From: JAJCZZ01 sp964569085
GTDB taxonomy: Bacteria > Gemmatimonadota > Gemmatimonadetes > Longimicrobiales > Gaopeijiaceae
Direction of reading: 5' to 3'
Length of the DNA stretch: 64,000 bases
Assembly: GCA_964569085.1 (NCBI GenBank)
Contig: CAZMTA010000016.1
Coordinates: 26,115 to 90,114 of the forward strand
Positions 48,746 through 57,845 of the stretch are shown piece after piece. A program made the translations under genes and the position numbers. The stretch's first letter is position 1; each line of letters starts with the position of its first letter. The notes beneath the pieces are model-generated. The model had not been told where the DNA came from. It saw only the letters and a program-made list of their open reading frames with translations, and made no database searches.

Positions 48746-50245
48746 GTGACGGACGGCGCGACGCGGGCTCCGGACGGATCCGGGGCGGGGCCCCGGGAGC
48801 ACGTCGTCCACCTCGCCAGCGAGTACTGGCCCTTCGCCCGGAGCGGGGGGCTCGGCGAGGCCGTGCGGGGCATCGCCCACCACCAGGAGATGGCGGGCTT
48901 CCGCACCGCCGTGGTCCTCCCGCTCTACCGGGGCGTGCGGGCGCGCTTCCCCGCCGTCCGCCCCGCCTCGGATCCCTTCGAGGTGGCGCTGGGCTCGGCG
49001 ACCCACACCGCCCGCCTCCACCGCCTGGAGGACGACGACGGGCCGGCCACCTGGTTCGTGGAGTGCGACCCCCTCTTCGACCGGGACGGCCTCTACGGGG
49101 ACGAGGGCGGCGAGTTCGGGGACAACGACCTGCGCTTCGGCTTCTTCTGCCGGGCGGTCCTGGAGAAGCTCCGGGACCTCTCGCCGGAGCCGCCGCTCCT
49201 CCACGCCCACGACTGGCACACCTCGCTGGCCCCGGTCCTCCTCCGCACGCAGCTCGACGACGACCCCTGGCGCCGCCGCGTCCCGGTGGTGCTCACGGTC
49301 CACAACGCCGGGTACCAGGGGTGGTTCGACCTGGGGCTCCCGGGGCGGCTCGGCCTCCCGTCCTCGCTGGTGACCTCGGGCGCCCTGGAGCACGACGGAC
49401 GCACCAACCTCCTCAAGGGGGGCCTGGTCTGCGCCGACATGGTCACGACCGTGAGCCCGACCCACGCCCACGAGCTGCGGACGCGCATGGGCGCCTTCGG
49501 CCTCCACGGCCCCTTCGCCGACCTCCAGGACCGGCTGGTGGGGATCCTCAACGGGATCGACTACGCGGTGTGGGACCCCGCCACGGATCCCGCCCTCCCG
49601 GCGCGCTTCTCGGCGGACGACCTGTCGGGCAAGGCCGCGTGCAAGGCGGCGCTCCAGCGGCGGGTCGGGCTCGCGGAGGAGCCGGACACCCCGCTCTTCG
49701 CCATGACCGCCCGCCTGGCGGAGCAGAAGGGGTTCGACATCCTCCTCCCCTCGGGCGTGGTGGGAGCCGAGGGCGCGCAGTGGGTCTTCCTGGGCGAGGG
49801 CGAGGCGCGCTACCGCGAGGCGCTGCAGCACCTGGCCCACGCCCATCCGGGCCGGGTGGCGGCCACCTTCCGCTTCAGCGAGGAGGCGGAGCACCGCCTC
49901 CTGGCGGCGGCGGACTACCTGGTCATGCCGTCCCTCTACGAGCCGTGCGGGCTGACCCAGATGCGCGCCCAGCGCTACGGGGCGCTCCCCGTCGTGCGCC
50001 GCGTGGGCGGCCTGGCCGACACGGTGGAGGACCGGGTCACGGGCTTCCTCTTCGACGAGTACGAGCCGTGGGCCTTCGCCGAGGCGGTGGGGTACGCGCG
50101 GGAGCTGTACGAGGACCGGGAAGGGTGGCGGGAGCACGCGCGGGAGGCCATGGAGCGGGACTTCTCGTGGGAGGCCAGCGTGCTCCAGTACCAGGCGGTC
50201 TACGGGCGCGCGCGACGGGTTCGGATGGAGGCGGCGACGGGGTGA
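48746..50245 (+). CDS. glgA: Glycogen synthase (GT5) with RSGGL in place of KTGGL
   Basis: GlgA adds glucose from ADP-glucose to glycogen. The 499-residue protein has the GT5 N-terminus VVHLASEYWPFARSGGLGEAV, where the usual lysine of KxGGL is arginine (R32). It keeps LLHAHDWHTSLAPVLLR, PVVLTVHNAGYQGWF, TVSPTHAHEL, NGIDYAVWDPATDP, MTARLAEQKGFDILL (the second binding lysine) and YEPCGLTQMRAQRYGALPVVRRVGGLADTV. The arginine may still hold the phosphate, but the family's lysine is nearly invariant. No glgC is in view; ADP-glucose supply must come from elsewhere. GTG 48746 is the only start near the homology. malQ follows 103 bases on. Confidence 0.9.
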   Translation: MTDGATRAPDGSGAGPREHVVHLASEYWPFARSGGLGEAVRGIAHHQEMAGFRTAVVLPLYRGVRARFPAVRPASDPFEVALGSATHTARLHRLEDDDGPATWFVECDPLFDRDGLYGDEGGEFGDNDLRFGFFCRAVLEKLRDLSPEPPLLHAHDWHTSLAPVLLRTQLDDDPWRRRVPVVLTVHNAGYQGWFDLGLPGRLGLPSSLVTSGALEHDGRTNLLKGGLVCADMVTTVSPTHAHELRTRMGAFGLHGPFADLQDRLVGILNGIDYAVWDPATDPALPARFSADDLSGKAACKAALQRRVGLAEEPDTPLFAMTARLAEQKGFDILLPSGVVGAEGAQWVFLGEGEARYREALQHLAHAHPGRVAATFRFSEEAEHRLLAAADYLVMPSLYEPCGLTQMRAQRYGALPVVRRVGGLADTVEDRVTGFLFDEYEPWAFAEAVGYARELYEDREGWREHAREAMERDFSWEASVLQYQAVYGRARRVRMEAATG

Positions 50246-50348
50246 GGAGGACGACGGCCCGGTACTTGCGACTGAAACGGGTTCGGGCACGCTCCGGGAG
50301 GCACTCCCGGGCCGCGAGATCGCGGCCCTCCCCCCACCGACAGGCTCC

Positions 50349-52382
50349 ATGATCTCCTCCGCCGATGCCCTCGCAGCCCTCTGCCAGCATCTGGGCGTCC
50401 ACACGGCGTACACCGACGGCCTCGGACGGTCGGTGGTGGTGGATCCGGACACGCTGGTGCGGATCTGCCGCGCACGGGGCGCATCGCTGGAGTCCCCGGA
50501 AGACGCCGAGGGGGCGCTCCGCGCCCTGCGGGCGGCGGAAGCCCGGCGGGTCCTGCCGCCGGTGGTCGTGGCCTGGGAGGGGGAGATGGTGCCCGTCCAC
50601 CCCGGCGGGGACGGCCCGGACGGCGCCGAGCCCGCGGAGCGCGGGCGGGCCACCCTCAGGCTGGAGGACGGCGACACGGTTCCCGTCGTGGTGTCGGAGG
50701 ACGGCGCCCTGGGCACCGCCGAGCCCCTGCCGTGGGGCTACCACACCCTCGCCCTGGAGACGGCCGAGGGCACCGCCCGCTGCACGGTCCTGTCCGCCCC
50801 GCGACGCGCCTGGGCGCCGGAGGAGCCGTCCCGGGGGTGGGGCGTGGCCACCCACCTCGCCGCCCTGCGCACGGCGCGGAGCCGGTGCGTGGCGGACCTG
50901 CGGGACTTCGAGGCGCTCTGCCACTGGATGGCCTCGTACGGGGCCGACCTGGTGACCGCGCTCCCCCTGCTCCCCACCTTCAACACCGGCGAGCCCGAGC
51001 CCAGCCCCTACGCCCCGGTGAGCCGCCTCTTCTGGTCCGAGCTCCTGGTGGACCTGGACGGCATGCACCGACCCGTGGGTCGGCCCGAGCGGCTCGACGT
51101 GGGCCGCGCCGACGCCGAGGTGCGGGAGGGGCTCGAGGACGCGGCGGACCCGGGGCGTCAGGCCGTGGATGCCGAGCTCCGCCGGTACGCGGACTTCCGG
51201 GGCGCCCAGGCCCGCCTGGGGCGCAACTGGCGGGACTGGCCCGAGGCGGCGCGTCGCGGGACCCTCCGGGTGGACCACGTCGACGAGGACGAGGCCCGCT
51301 TCCACCGGGTCGCCCAGACCCGGGCCCGGGCCCAGCTCACCCGCATGACCGGGCGCCTCGAGGCCGTGGGGATCCGCCTGGGCCTCGACCTCCCGGTGGG
51401 CGCGCACCCCGACGGGTACGACACCTGGTCGCGGCAGGGGCTGTTCGCGTCGGAGGCCTCGGTGGGGGCCCCGCCGGACCCGGGCTTCCCCAGCGGTCAG
51501 GACTGGGGCTTCCCCCCGGTGGATCCGGACGCGTCCCGGGCCGAGGGACACGCCTACTTCGCCGCCTCGGTGCGGCACCACGCCCGGGTGGCCGGCGTCC
51601 TGCGCGTGGACCACGTCATGGCGCTCTCCCGCCTGTACTGGATCCCCCGGGGGCTGCCCCTGGACCGCGGGACCTACGTCTCCTATCCCATGGAGGAGCT
51701 CCTGGCGGTGCTCACGCTGGAGTCCCACCGGGGCGAATGCGAGATCGTGGGGGAGAACCTGGGCACGGTGCCCGAGGAGATCCGACGGGCCCTCCCCCGC
51801 CACGGCCTCCAGGGGATGTACCTGACGCTCTACGAGGCCGCCGCGGGAGAGATCCGGGCGCCGGACGCGGCCGGCGTGGCCATGCTCGGCACCCACGACA
51901 CCCCCACCTTCACGGGGTGGGTGGACGGGGTGGACATCGACGAGCGGATCCGCACCGGCCTCCTGGACGCCGACGACGAGCCGGCCGAGCGCGCCGCCCG
52001 GAAGGCGGCGGTGGAGACGCTGGCCGGCCACCTGGGCGTGCACCCCCGGGACCGGGCCGCCTTCCTCCACGCCACCCTCCAGTGGCTGGGCCGCTCCGAC
52101 GCGCCCCGGGTGATCCCCTGGATCGAGGACCTGTGGATGGAGCGGGACGGGGTGAACCTCCCGGGCACCCGCTCCTCGGACCGGGCCAACTGGCAGCGGC
52201 CCCTCTGCCGGCTGCTGGAGGAGCTCCTCGGGGACAAGCGCGTCATGGCACGGGTGGAGGCGCTGGACGCGGCCCGCCGGGAGGGACGAACGAACGGGCA
52301 GCCCCCGAGGGGAGACGACGTGCCCGACCCGGCCGACGTCCCCGACCCGACGCCCGCCCTCGCCGAGGAGGAGCGCGGTTGA
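50349..52382 (+). CDS. malQ: 4-alpha-glucanotransferase (amylomaltase, GH77)
   Basis: MalQ transfers maltooligosaccharide chains between glucans. The 677-residue protein has an N-terminal beta domain (residues 1-140), then the GH77 barrel: VATHLAALRTARS, SPYAPVSRLFWSELLVD, the nucleophile in GVLRVDHVMALSRLYWIPRG (about residue 420), the acid in CEIVGENLGTVPEEI (about 465) and LGTHDTPTFTGW (about 516). TRSSDRANWQRPL near the end is typical. The final 60 residues are acidic and unconserved. ATG 50349 follows the glgA stop by 103 bases. The pullulanase gene overlaps it by four bases (TTGA). Confidence 0.93.
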   Translation: MISSADALAALCQHLGVHTAYTDGLGRSVVVDPDTLVRICRARGASLESPEDAEGALRALRAAEARRVLPPVVVAWEGEMVPVHPGGDGPDGAEPAERGRATLRLEDGDTVPVVVSEDGALGTAEPLPWGYHTLALETAEGTARCTVLSAPRRAWAPEEPSRGWGVATHLAALRTARSRCVADLRDFEALCHWMASYGADLVTALPLLPTFNTGEPEPSPYAPVSRLFWSELLVDLDGMHRPVGRPERLDVGRADAEVREGLEDAADPGRQAVDAELRRYADFRGAQARLGRNWRDWPEAARRGTLRVDHVDEDEARFHRVAQTRARAQLTRMTGRLEAVGIRLGLDLPVGAHPDGYDTWSRQGLFASEASVGAPPDPGFPSGQDWGFPPVDPDASRAEGHAYFAASVRHHARVAGVLRVDHVMALSRLYWIPRGLPLDRGTYVSYPMEELLAVLTLESHRGECEIVGENLGTVPEEIRRALPRHGLQGMYLTLYEAAAGEIRAPDAAGVAMLGTHDTPTFTGWVDGVDIDERIRTGLLDADDEPAERAARKAAVETLAGHLGVHPRDRAAFLHATLQWLGRSDAPRVIPWIEDLWMERDGVNLPGTRSSDRANWQRPLCRLLEELLGDKRVMARVEALDAARREGRTNGQPPRGDDVPDPADVPDPTPALAEEERG

Positions 52383-54526
52383 GCGCACCCGTCCTCCCCC
52401 CGACCCTCCGGGCCGAGATCCACGGGCCCCGGACGGTCCGCTTCACCCTCTCCGGCACCGAGCTCCCGGAGGACCCCGGGGCCTGGCTCCTCACCGACGG
52501 GCAGGGGCGACGCCTCCCCGTGGCGGAGGTGCTGCCCCACACCGAGGCGTGGCACCTCCTGGTCCCCGCCGCCCCTCTGGACCCCCGCCGCGTCCACCAC
52601 CTGGCGCTCCCCGACCACGGCCTCCGCGCGCTGGTGCGCCGGGACCCGTGGTTCCGCACCCTCTACTCCCCCAAGGAGCTGGGGGCGCGGGTGGCCCCGG
52701 ACGGGTCGCGCACCACGTTCCGGATCTTCAGCCCCCGGGCCACGGCGCTCCGCCTCTTCCTCTACGACGAGGCGCACGACGAGCCCGCCCGCGCCCGGGC
52801 CGTCGTGGAGATGGAGCAGGACGCCGACGGCGTGTGGGAGGCCGAGCGCCCCGGGGACCTCCACGGCGCCTGGTACGACTTCACGGTCCACGGCCCGCCG
52901 GATCCGGGGAACGCCTTCCACGAGACCGATCCCGTCCACGTCTCCGACCCGTACGCCCTGGTGCAGGACGGGGCGCTGGGGAAGTCCCGGGTGTGGCGGG
53001 ACGGCCCCCCGCCCCCGCCCCTCCCCGGCGGCCGCCCGGCCATGGAGGACATGGTGGCCTACGAGGTCCACGTCCAGGACTTCACCGACCTCCTCCCCGT
53101 GCCCCATCCCGGCACGTTCGAGGCCTTCGCCACCCCCGGGCTCACCAACGCCGCCGGCGAGCCCGTGGGCCTCGACCATCTGGTCGAGCTGGGCGTGAAC
53201 GTGGTCCACCTCATGCCGGTGCAGCAGTACCTGCGCCACCCCGCCGAGGCGTGGCGAGCCGCCCTCGCCGACGACCCGTGGGCCCGGGAGATGGGGATCG
53301 CGGAGGAGAACTACCAGTGGGGCTATCGCACCACCCACCCCTTCGCCGTGGAGGGGGGCTACCGCACCCCCGGCACCGAGCCGGGCGCCGAGCGCGACCA
53401 GCTCCGCGCCCTGGTGGCCGCGCTCCACGAGCGGGGGATGGCGGTGGTGGTGGACGTGGTGCCCAACCACACCGGCGAGAACGTCGACGGGCGCCACGAC
53501 CTCATCCACCTGAACGTGCTGGACCGACCCTACTGGTACCGCACGAACCAGCGGCTGGAGCACATCGGGCCCTTCGGCAACGAGATCAAGACCGAGGAGC
53601 GCCCCATGGTGCAGCGCTGGCTCCTGGACCAGATGCGGCACTGGGTGGAGGCGCTGGGGGTGGACGGATTCCGCGTGGACCTGGCCGGGCAGATCGACCG
53701 GCAGACGCTGGCCTGGGTCCGCGCCCGCCTCCCCGACGACGTCCTCCTCTACGGCGAGCCGTGGATCCCGCCCAGCGACCCGGCCGTGGCCGCCAACCCG
53801 GACTGGGCCTGGTACAAGCCCGACGCGCCCATCTCGTTCTTCCAGGACGCCTTCCGGAACGCCATCTCCGGCAGCCCCTTCGACGTGACCGAGCGGGGGT
53901 GGGCCGGGGGGGACGAGCGGAAGGCGGCCGCGGCCCGCCGCGCCCTGGCCGACGACTGGCCCGAGGAGCCCGAGACCACCCGGGGCGTGAACTATCTGGA
54001 CATCCACGACAACTGGGCGCTGGCGGACCGCTACGCCGTGGAGGACCACGACGGGCGGAGAGGCGTGGACGTGGCGGCCGTGCGCGCCGCCGCCGGCCTC
54101 CTCCTGACCTCGGTGGGCCCCGTGGTGATCCACGGCGGGACCGAGATCCTCCGCTCCAAGGGCCTCGCCCCCCGCACCGCCCGGGAGGTGGAGGTGGGCC
54201 CCGCCACCGTCGTCTTCCACGGACGCCACGACACCTACAACCTCCGGGCCCCCAACCGCTTCCGCTGGGAGGAGCTGGTGCCCGGCTCCGACGCGCTGGC
54301 GATGCGGGAGTGGTGGACGGAGCTGATCCGGCTCCGGCGGTCCGAGGCCGGCGCGGTCTTCCGCGTCCGGGAGGTCCCGGAGGGGTGGTTCGTCTGGACG
54401 CCCGCCGACGCCGCGGGCGGTCCGGGCTACGTCGTCGGCGGACGGGTGCGGGTGCGCACACGGCCCTTCCACGTGGAGGTGGGCCCCTTCCTGGACAGGG
54501 CGGAACAGACGGCGGGTGGCGGGTAA
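52379..54526 (+). CDS. pulA: Pullulanase-type GH13 debranching enzyme
   Basis: The enzyme would hydrolyse alpha-1,6 branches of glycogen or related glucans. The 715-residue protein has two N-terminal beta domains (about residues 1-90, and CBM48 near 105-190: TTFRIFSPRATALRLFLYDEAHDE), then the catalytic barrel: AYEVHVQDFTDL, NYQWGYRTTHPFAVEGGY, VVVDVVPNHTGEN, the nucleophile in GVDGFRVDLAGQIDR (about 432), the acid in LLYGEPWIP (about 459) and NYLDIHDNWALADRY (about 543). No signal peptide is seen, so it probably works inside the cell. The start is TTG 52379, overlapping the malQ TGA; no ATG or GTG lies near. Confidence 0.88.
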   Translation: MSAPVLPPTLRAEIHGPRTVRFTLSGTELPEDPGAWLLTDGQGRRLPVAEVLPHTEAWHLLVPAAPLDPRRVHHLALPDHGLRALVRRDPWFRTLYSPKELGARVAPDGSRTTFRIFSPRATALRLFLYDEAHDEPARARAVVEMEQDADGVWEAERPGDLHGAWYDFTVHGPPDPGNAFHETDPVHVSDPYALVQDGALGKSRVWRDGPPPPPLPGGRPAMEDMVAYEVHVQDFTDLLPVPHPGTFEAFATPGLTNAAGEPVGLDHLVELGVNVVHLMPVQQYLRHPAEAWRAALADDPWAREMGIAEENYQWGYRTTHPFAVEGGYRTPGTEPGAERDQLRALVAALHERGMAVVVDVVPNHTGENVDGRHDLIHLNVLDRPYWYRTNQRLEHIGPFGNEIKTEERPMVQRWLLDQMRHWVEALGVDGFRVDLAGQIDRQTLAWVRARLPDDVLLYGEPWIPPSDPAVAANPDWAWYKPDAPISFFQDAFRNAISGSPFDVTERGWAGGDERKAAAARRALADDWPEEPETTRGVNYLDIHDNWALADRYAVEDHDGRRGVDVAAVRAAAGLLLTSVGPVVIHGGTEILRSKGLAPRTAREVEVGPATVVFHGRHDTYNLRAPNRFRWEELVPGSDALAMREWWTELIRLRRSEAGAVFRVREVPEGWFVWTPADAAGGPGYVVGGRVRVRTRPFHVEVGPFLDRAEQTAGGG

Positions 54527-54659
54527 GCGCTCGGCCGCAGGCGTCCGGCCCGTCGCCACGCCGGCCCGCGGGAGCTGAAACGGAGCGAGCCCTCCGGGGT
54601 TCTCTCCCACCCCTGCCCGACGCCCCTGAGTCGAACCCAGCCACACACGGAACGAGATC

Positions 54660-56882
54660 ATGGAAGGAAGCAACGCCGAGAACGCAGGCAAGTGCCCGGT
54701 CGCCCACGGAGGCCACGGGGCCCCCGGCCACACCTGGTCCTCCCGGGGCACGTCGAACCGCGACTGGTGGCCCAACCAGCTCGACCTCGACGTCCTCCGC
54801 CAGCACTCGCCCCTGACCGACCCCATGGGCGAGGACTTCGACTACGCCGAGGAGTTCGCCAAGCTCGACCTGGACGAGCTCAAGAAGGACGTCTACGAGA
54901 TCATGACGACCTCGCAGGCATGGTGGCCCGCGGACTGGGGCCACTACGGGCCCTTCTTCATCCGCATGGCGTGGCACAGCGCCGGCACCTACCGCATCGG
55001 CGACGGGCGGGGCGGTGCCTCCTCCGGGACCCAGCGCTTCGCGCCCCTCAACTCCTGGCCCGACAACGGCAACCTGGACAAGGCGCGCCGCCTCCTCTGG
55101 CCGGTGAAGAAGAAGCACGGCCGCAAGATCTCCTGGGCGGACCTGATGATCTTCGCGGGGAACTGCGCCCTGGAGTCCATGGGGCTGGAGCCCTTCGGCT
55201 TCGCCGGCGGCCGCGAGGACCTCTGGGAGCCCGAGAAGGACATCTACTGGGGGAAGGAGGCCGAGTGGCTCGGCAACAAGCGCTACGCCGGCGAGCGTGA
55301 GCTCGAGAACCCCCTGGCCGCGGTGCAGATGGGGCTCATCTACGTGAACCCCGAGGGCCCCGACGGCGAGCCCGACCCCAAGAAGGCCGCCCACGACATC
55401 CGCGAGACGTTCGGCCGCATGGCCATGAACGACGAGGAGACCGTGGCCCTCATCGCCGGCGGGCACACCTTCGGGAAGTGCCACGGCGCCGGGGACGCCG
55501 CCCTGGTGGGCGCCGAGCCCGAGGGCGCGCCCATCGAGCAGCAGGGCCTGGGATGGCTCAGCGACCACGGCACCGGCGTGGGCCCCGACGCCATCACCAG
55601 CGGCCTCGAGGGCGCCTGGACGCCCACCCCGACCAAGTGGGACAACTCCTTCTTCGACCTCCTCTTCAAGTACGAGTGGGAGCTCACGAAGAGCCCGGCC
55701 GGGGCGTACCAGTGGACGCCGAAGAACCCCGACGACGAGGACCTGGCGCCCGACGCCCACGACCCTTCCAAGAAGGTCACGACGATGATGGCCACGACGG
55801 ACCTCGCCCTCCGCGAGGACCCGATCTACGAGCCCATCAGCCGCCGCTTCCACGAGAACCCCGAGGAGCTGGCCGAGGCCTTCAGCCGGGCGTGGTACAA
55901 GCTCACGCACCGGGACATGGGCCCGCGCGCCCGCTACCTGGGGCCCTGGGTGCCCGACGAGGAGCTCCTCTGGCAGGACCCGGTGCCCGAGGTGGACCAC
56001 GAGCTCGTGGACGCCGACGACGTCCGGCACCTGAAGGACGAGGTGCTCGAGGCGGGCCTGCCCCTCTCGACGCTGGTCTACACCGCCTGGTCGTCGGCTT
56101 CGACGTACCGGGACTCGGACAAGCGGGGCGGGGCCAACGGCGCCCGCATCCGCCTGGCGCCGCAGAACTCCTGGGAGGTCAACCAGCCCGGCAAGCTCGC
56201 CAAGACGCTGGAGGTCCTGGAGGCCGTCCGCGGCGAGTTCAACGACGCCCAGGACGGGGACAAGAGGATCTCCCTGGCCGACATGATCGTGCTGGCCGGA
56301 TGCGCCGCCGTGGAGAAGGCCGCGAAGGACGCCGGCTACGACGTGGAGGTCCCCTTCACGCCGGGCCGCACCGACGCCACCGCCGAGCAGACTGACGCCG
56401 ACGCCTTCGAGGTCCTGGAGCCCATCGCCGACGGCTTCCGCAACTACCTCGCGGGGGACTACACCGTCTCCGCCGAGGAGCTTCTGGTGGACAAGGCCCA
56501 GCTCCTGGGGCTCACTCCCCCGGAGATGACGGCCCTGGTGGGGGGCATGCGCGTGCTCGACGCCAACTACGGCAAGAGCCAGAACGGCGTCTTCACGGAC
56601 CGCCCCGGGACGCTCACGAACGACTTCTTCGCCAACCTGCTGGACATGGGGACGGTGTGGAAGGCCACGTCCGAGGCCGACGAGCTCTTCGAGGGTCGGG
56701 ACCGGGAGACCGGGGACGTGAGGTGGACCGGCACCCGGGTGGACCTGATCTTCGGCTCGAACTCCGAGCTGCGGGCCATCGCGGAGGTCTACGCCTGCGA
56801 CGACGCGGAGGAGCAGTTCGTGCGGGACTTCGTGGCCGCGTGGGACAAGGTGATGATGGCGGACCGCTTCGACGTGAAGTAG
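54660..56882 (+). CDS. katG: Catalase-peroxidase
   Basis: KatG is a heme enzyme that destroys hydrogen peroxide. The 740-residue protein has two halves. The active N-terminal half has the distal RMAWHSAGTYRIGDGRGG (W and H), the tyrosine of GLIYVNPEGPDGEPDP, the methionine in FGRMAMNDEETVALIAGGH (the W-Y-M adduct) and the proximal histidine region GGHTFGKCHGAG. The C-terminal half is the usual inactive duplicate (TAWSSASTYRDSDKRGGANGARIRL). ATG 54660 has GGAACGAG upstream. A strong hairpin follows the stop. I could not find a clear promoter or OxyR/Fur site in the 133-bp gap before it. Confidence 0.97.
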   Translation: MEGSNAENAGKCPVAHGGHGAPGHTWSSRGTSNRDWWPNQLDLDVLRQHSPLTDPMGEDFDYAEEFAKLDLDELKKDVYEIMTTSQAWWPADWGHYGPFFIRMAWHSAGTYRIGDGRGGASSGTQRFAPLNSWPDNGNLDKARRLLWPVKKKHGRKISWADLMIFAGNCALESMGLEPFGFAGGREDLWEPEKDIYWGKEAEWLGNKRYAGERELENPLAAVQMGLIYVNPEGPDGEPDPKKAAHDIRETFGRMAMNDEETVALIAGGHTFGKCHGAGDAALVGAEPEGAPIEQQGLGWLSDHGTGVGPDAITSGLEGAWTPTPTKWDNSFFDLLFKYEWELTKSPAGAYQWTPKNPDDEDLAPDAHDPSKKVTTMMATTDLALREDPIYEPISRRFHENPEELAEAFSRAWYKLTHRDMGPRARYLGPWVPDEELLWQDPVPEVDHELVDADDVRHLKDEVLEAGLPLSTLVYTAWSSASTYRDSDKRGGANGARIRLAPQNSWEVNQPGKLAKTLEVLEAVRGEFNDAQDGDKRISLADMIVLAGCAAVEKAAKDAGYDVEVPFTPGRTDATAEQTDADAFEVLEPIADGFRNYLAGDYTVSAEELLVDKAQLLGLTPPEMTALVGGMRVLDANYGKSQNGVFTDRPGTLTNDFFANLLDMGTVWKATSEADELFEGRDRETGDVRWTGTRVDLIFGSNSELRAIAEVYACDDAEEQFVRDFVAAWDKVMMADRFDVK

Positions 56883-56933
56883 GTCGGGCGAGGGCCCGAG
56901 GGTCGCTCCGCGGCCCCGGTCCCCGCGCACGCA

Positions 56934-56973
56934 GAAAGGGGGCGTCCCACCGCGAGGTGGGGCGCCCCCTTTC
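56934..56973. terminator. Strong two-way hairpin terminator after katG
   Basis: An 18-bp stem with one G-T pair (56934-56951 with 56956-56973) around a GCGA loop. The arms start GAAAGGGGGCG and end CGCCCCCTTTC, giving T/A-rich ends in both directions. It separates katG from the convergent lipoprotein gene. Confidence 0.85.
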
Positions 56974-56996
56974 GTCGTCCGTGGCGCGTCAGCGCG

Positions 56997-57662
56997 TCAC
57001 TCGAACGCGATCTCCGCGCACCCCACGGGCAGCGTCACCTGGGCGGGCAGGCCGCCGATGCTCTGCACCGTCTCGGGCAGCTCGGTGTCCGTCGAGATCC
57101 CGTGGATGACGTAGGTGCGGGACTCGAGCTCCAGGGACTCGCCCGCGTCCAGCTTCACGAAGGGATCCGACTCGTCCATGTCGGCTCCGGAGATCGACGT
57201 CAGGAAGGCGTCGAAGGACACCTCCTGGTCGTACTCCACGTCCCCGTCCGCGTCGGCGGTGGGGAAGGTGTTGGCCGCGTAGGCCGTGAGATCGGAGTCC
57301 AGGCTCCCGAGGATGAAGCCGTAGGCGGCCACGCCCTCGACCACGTCCACGTAGCCGTCCCCGTTGGCGTCGTCGGCCGGGGTGGGGCAGCGAGCCGCGG
57401 CGTGGATGTGCTGGGGGTGGAGCGCGCCGGCCACGGTGCCCTCGACGTCGATGTCCACGGTGAAGTCGTCGTCGTCCCGGTCGATGTAGAACTCGGCCTC
57501 ACCGCTCACACCGCTGAGGTTGAGCTCCACCACGTCGGCCTCGTACTCACGACCGTCGTCGAGCCCCAGGGGCCCGTCGTCGTCGTCGCAGGCGCCGAGG
57601 AGCGCCACCGCGGGAAGGAGGAGGAGGGCGGTCCGGATCCGGCTTCTGCTATTCCAGCTCAA
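56997..57662 (-). CDS. Lipoprotein with CHRD-like and EF-hand-like motifs
   Basis: The 221-residue protein starts with a lipoprotein signal (RTALLLLPAVALLGAC, lipobox LGAC), so it is probably anchored outside the cytoplasm. Then GVSGEAEFYIDRDDDDFTVDIDVEGTVAGALHPQHIHAA resembles the CHRD domain, including the HIHAA stretch. DANGDGYVDVVE is a textbook 12-residue EF-hand loop (D1, N3, D5, G6, D9, E12) and DADGDVEYDQE a second partial one. Function unknown; calcium binding is inferred. TTG 57662 is preferred to ATG 57734 because GGGAG lies six bases before it and the signal starts immediately; either keeps the lipobox. Confidence 0.65.
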   Translation of the reverse strand: MSWNSRSRIRTALLLLPAVALLGACDDDDGPLGLDDGREYEADVVELNLSGVSGEAEFYIDRDDDDFTVDIDVEGTVAGALHPQHIHAAARCPTPADDANGDGYVDVVEGVAAYGFILGSLDSDLTAYAANTFPTADADGDVEYDQEVSFDAFLTSISGADMDESDPFVKLDAGESLELESRTYVIHGISTDTELPETVQSIGGLPAQVTLPVGCAEIAFE

Positions 57663-57810
57663 GGGTGTCTCCCATGCATTCGGTCTGGTTCGGCCGCCGC
57701 CCACCCGGAGGGGCAGGACGGGGCCGCGGACCACATGGGGAATGCACGCGACATGCCACGGGACCGCCTGGGGGCGGAAAAGCTGTACAAAGGGGCCTGA
57801 GCGGGGTCGC

Positions 57811-57840
57811 GCGGCGCCGGAGCGGCGGTCGTGGCGCCGC
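57811..57840 (-). terminator. Hairpin after the GH84-like gene
   Basis: GCGGCGCC (57811-57818) pairs with GGCGCCGC (57833-57840), 14-base loop, no T-tract, directly after the stop. Confidence 0.35.
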
Positions 57841-57845
57841 CGGGC

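Noticed and set aside
54620..54650. tRNA-like GGGTTCGACTC on the minus strand before katG
   Set aside because: The T-loop-like word is there, but flanking bases do not form the T stem, and no anticodon or acceptor arm can be built around it.
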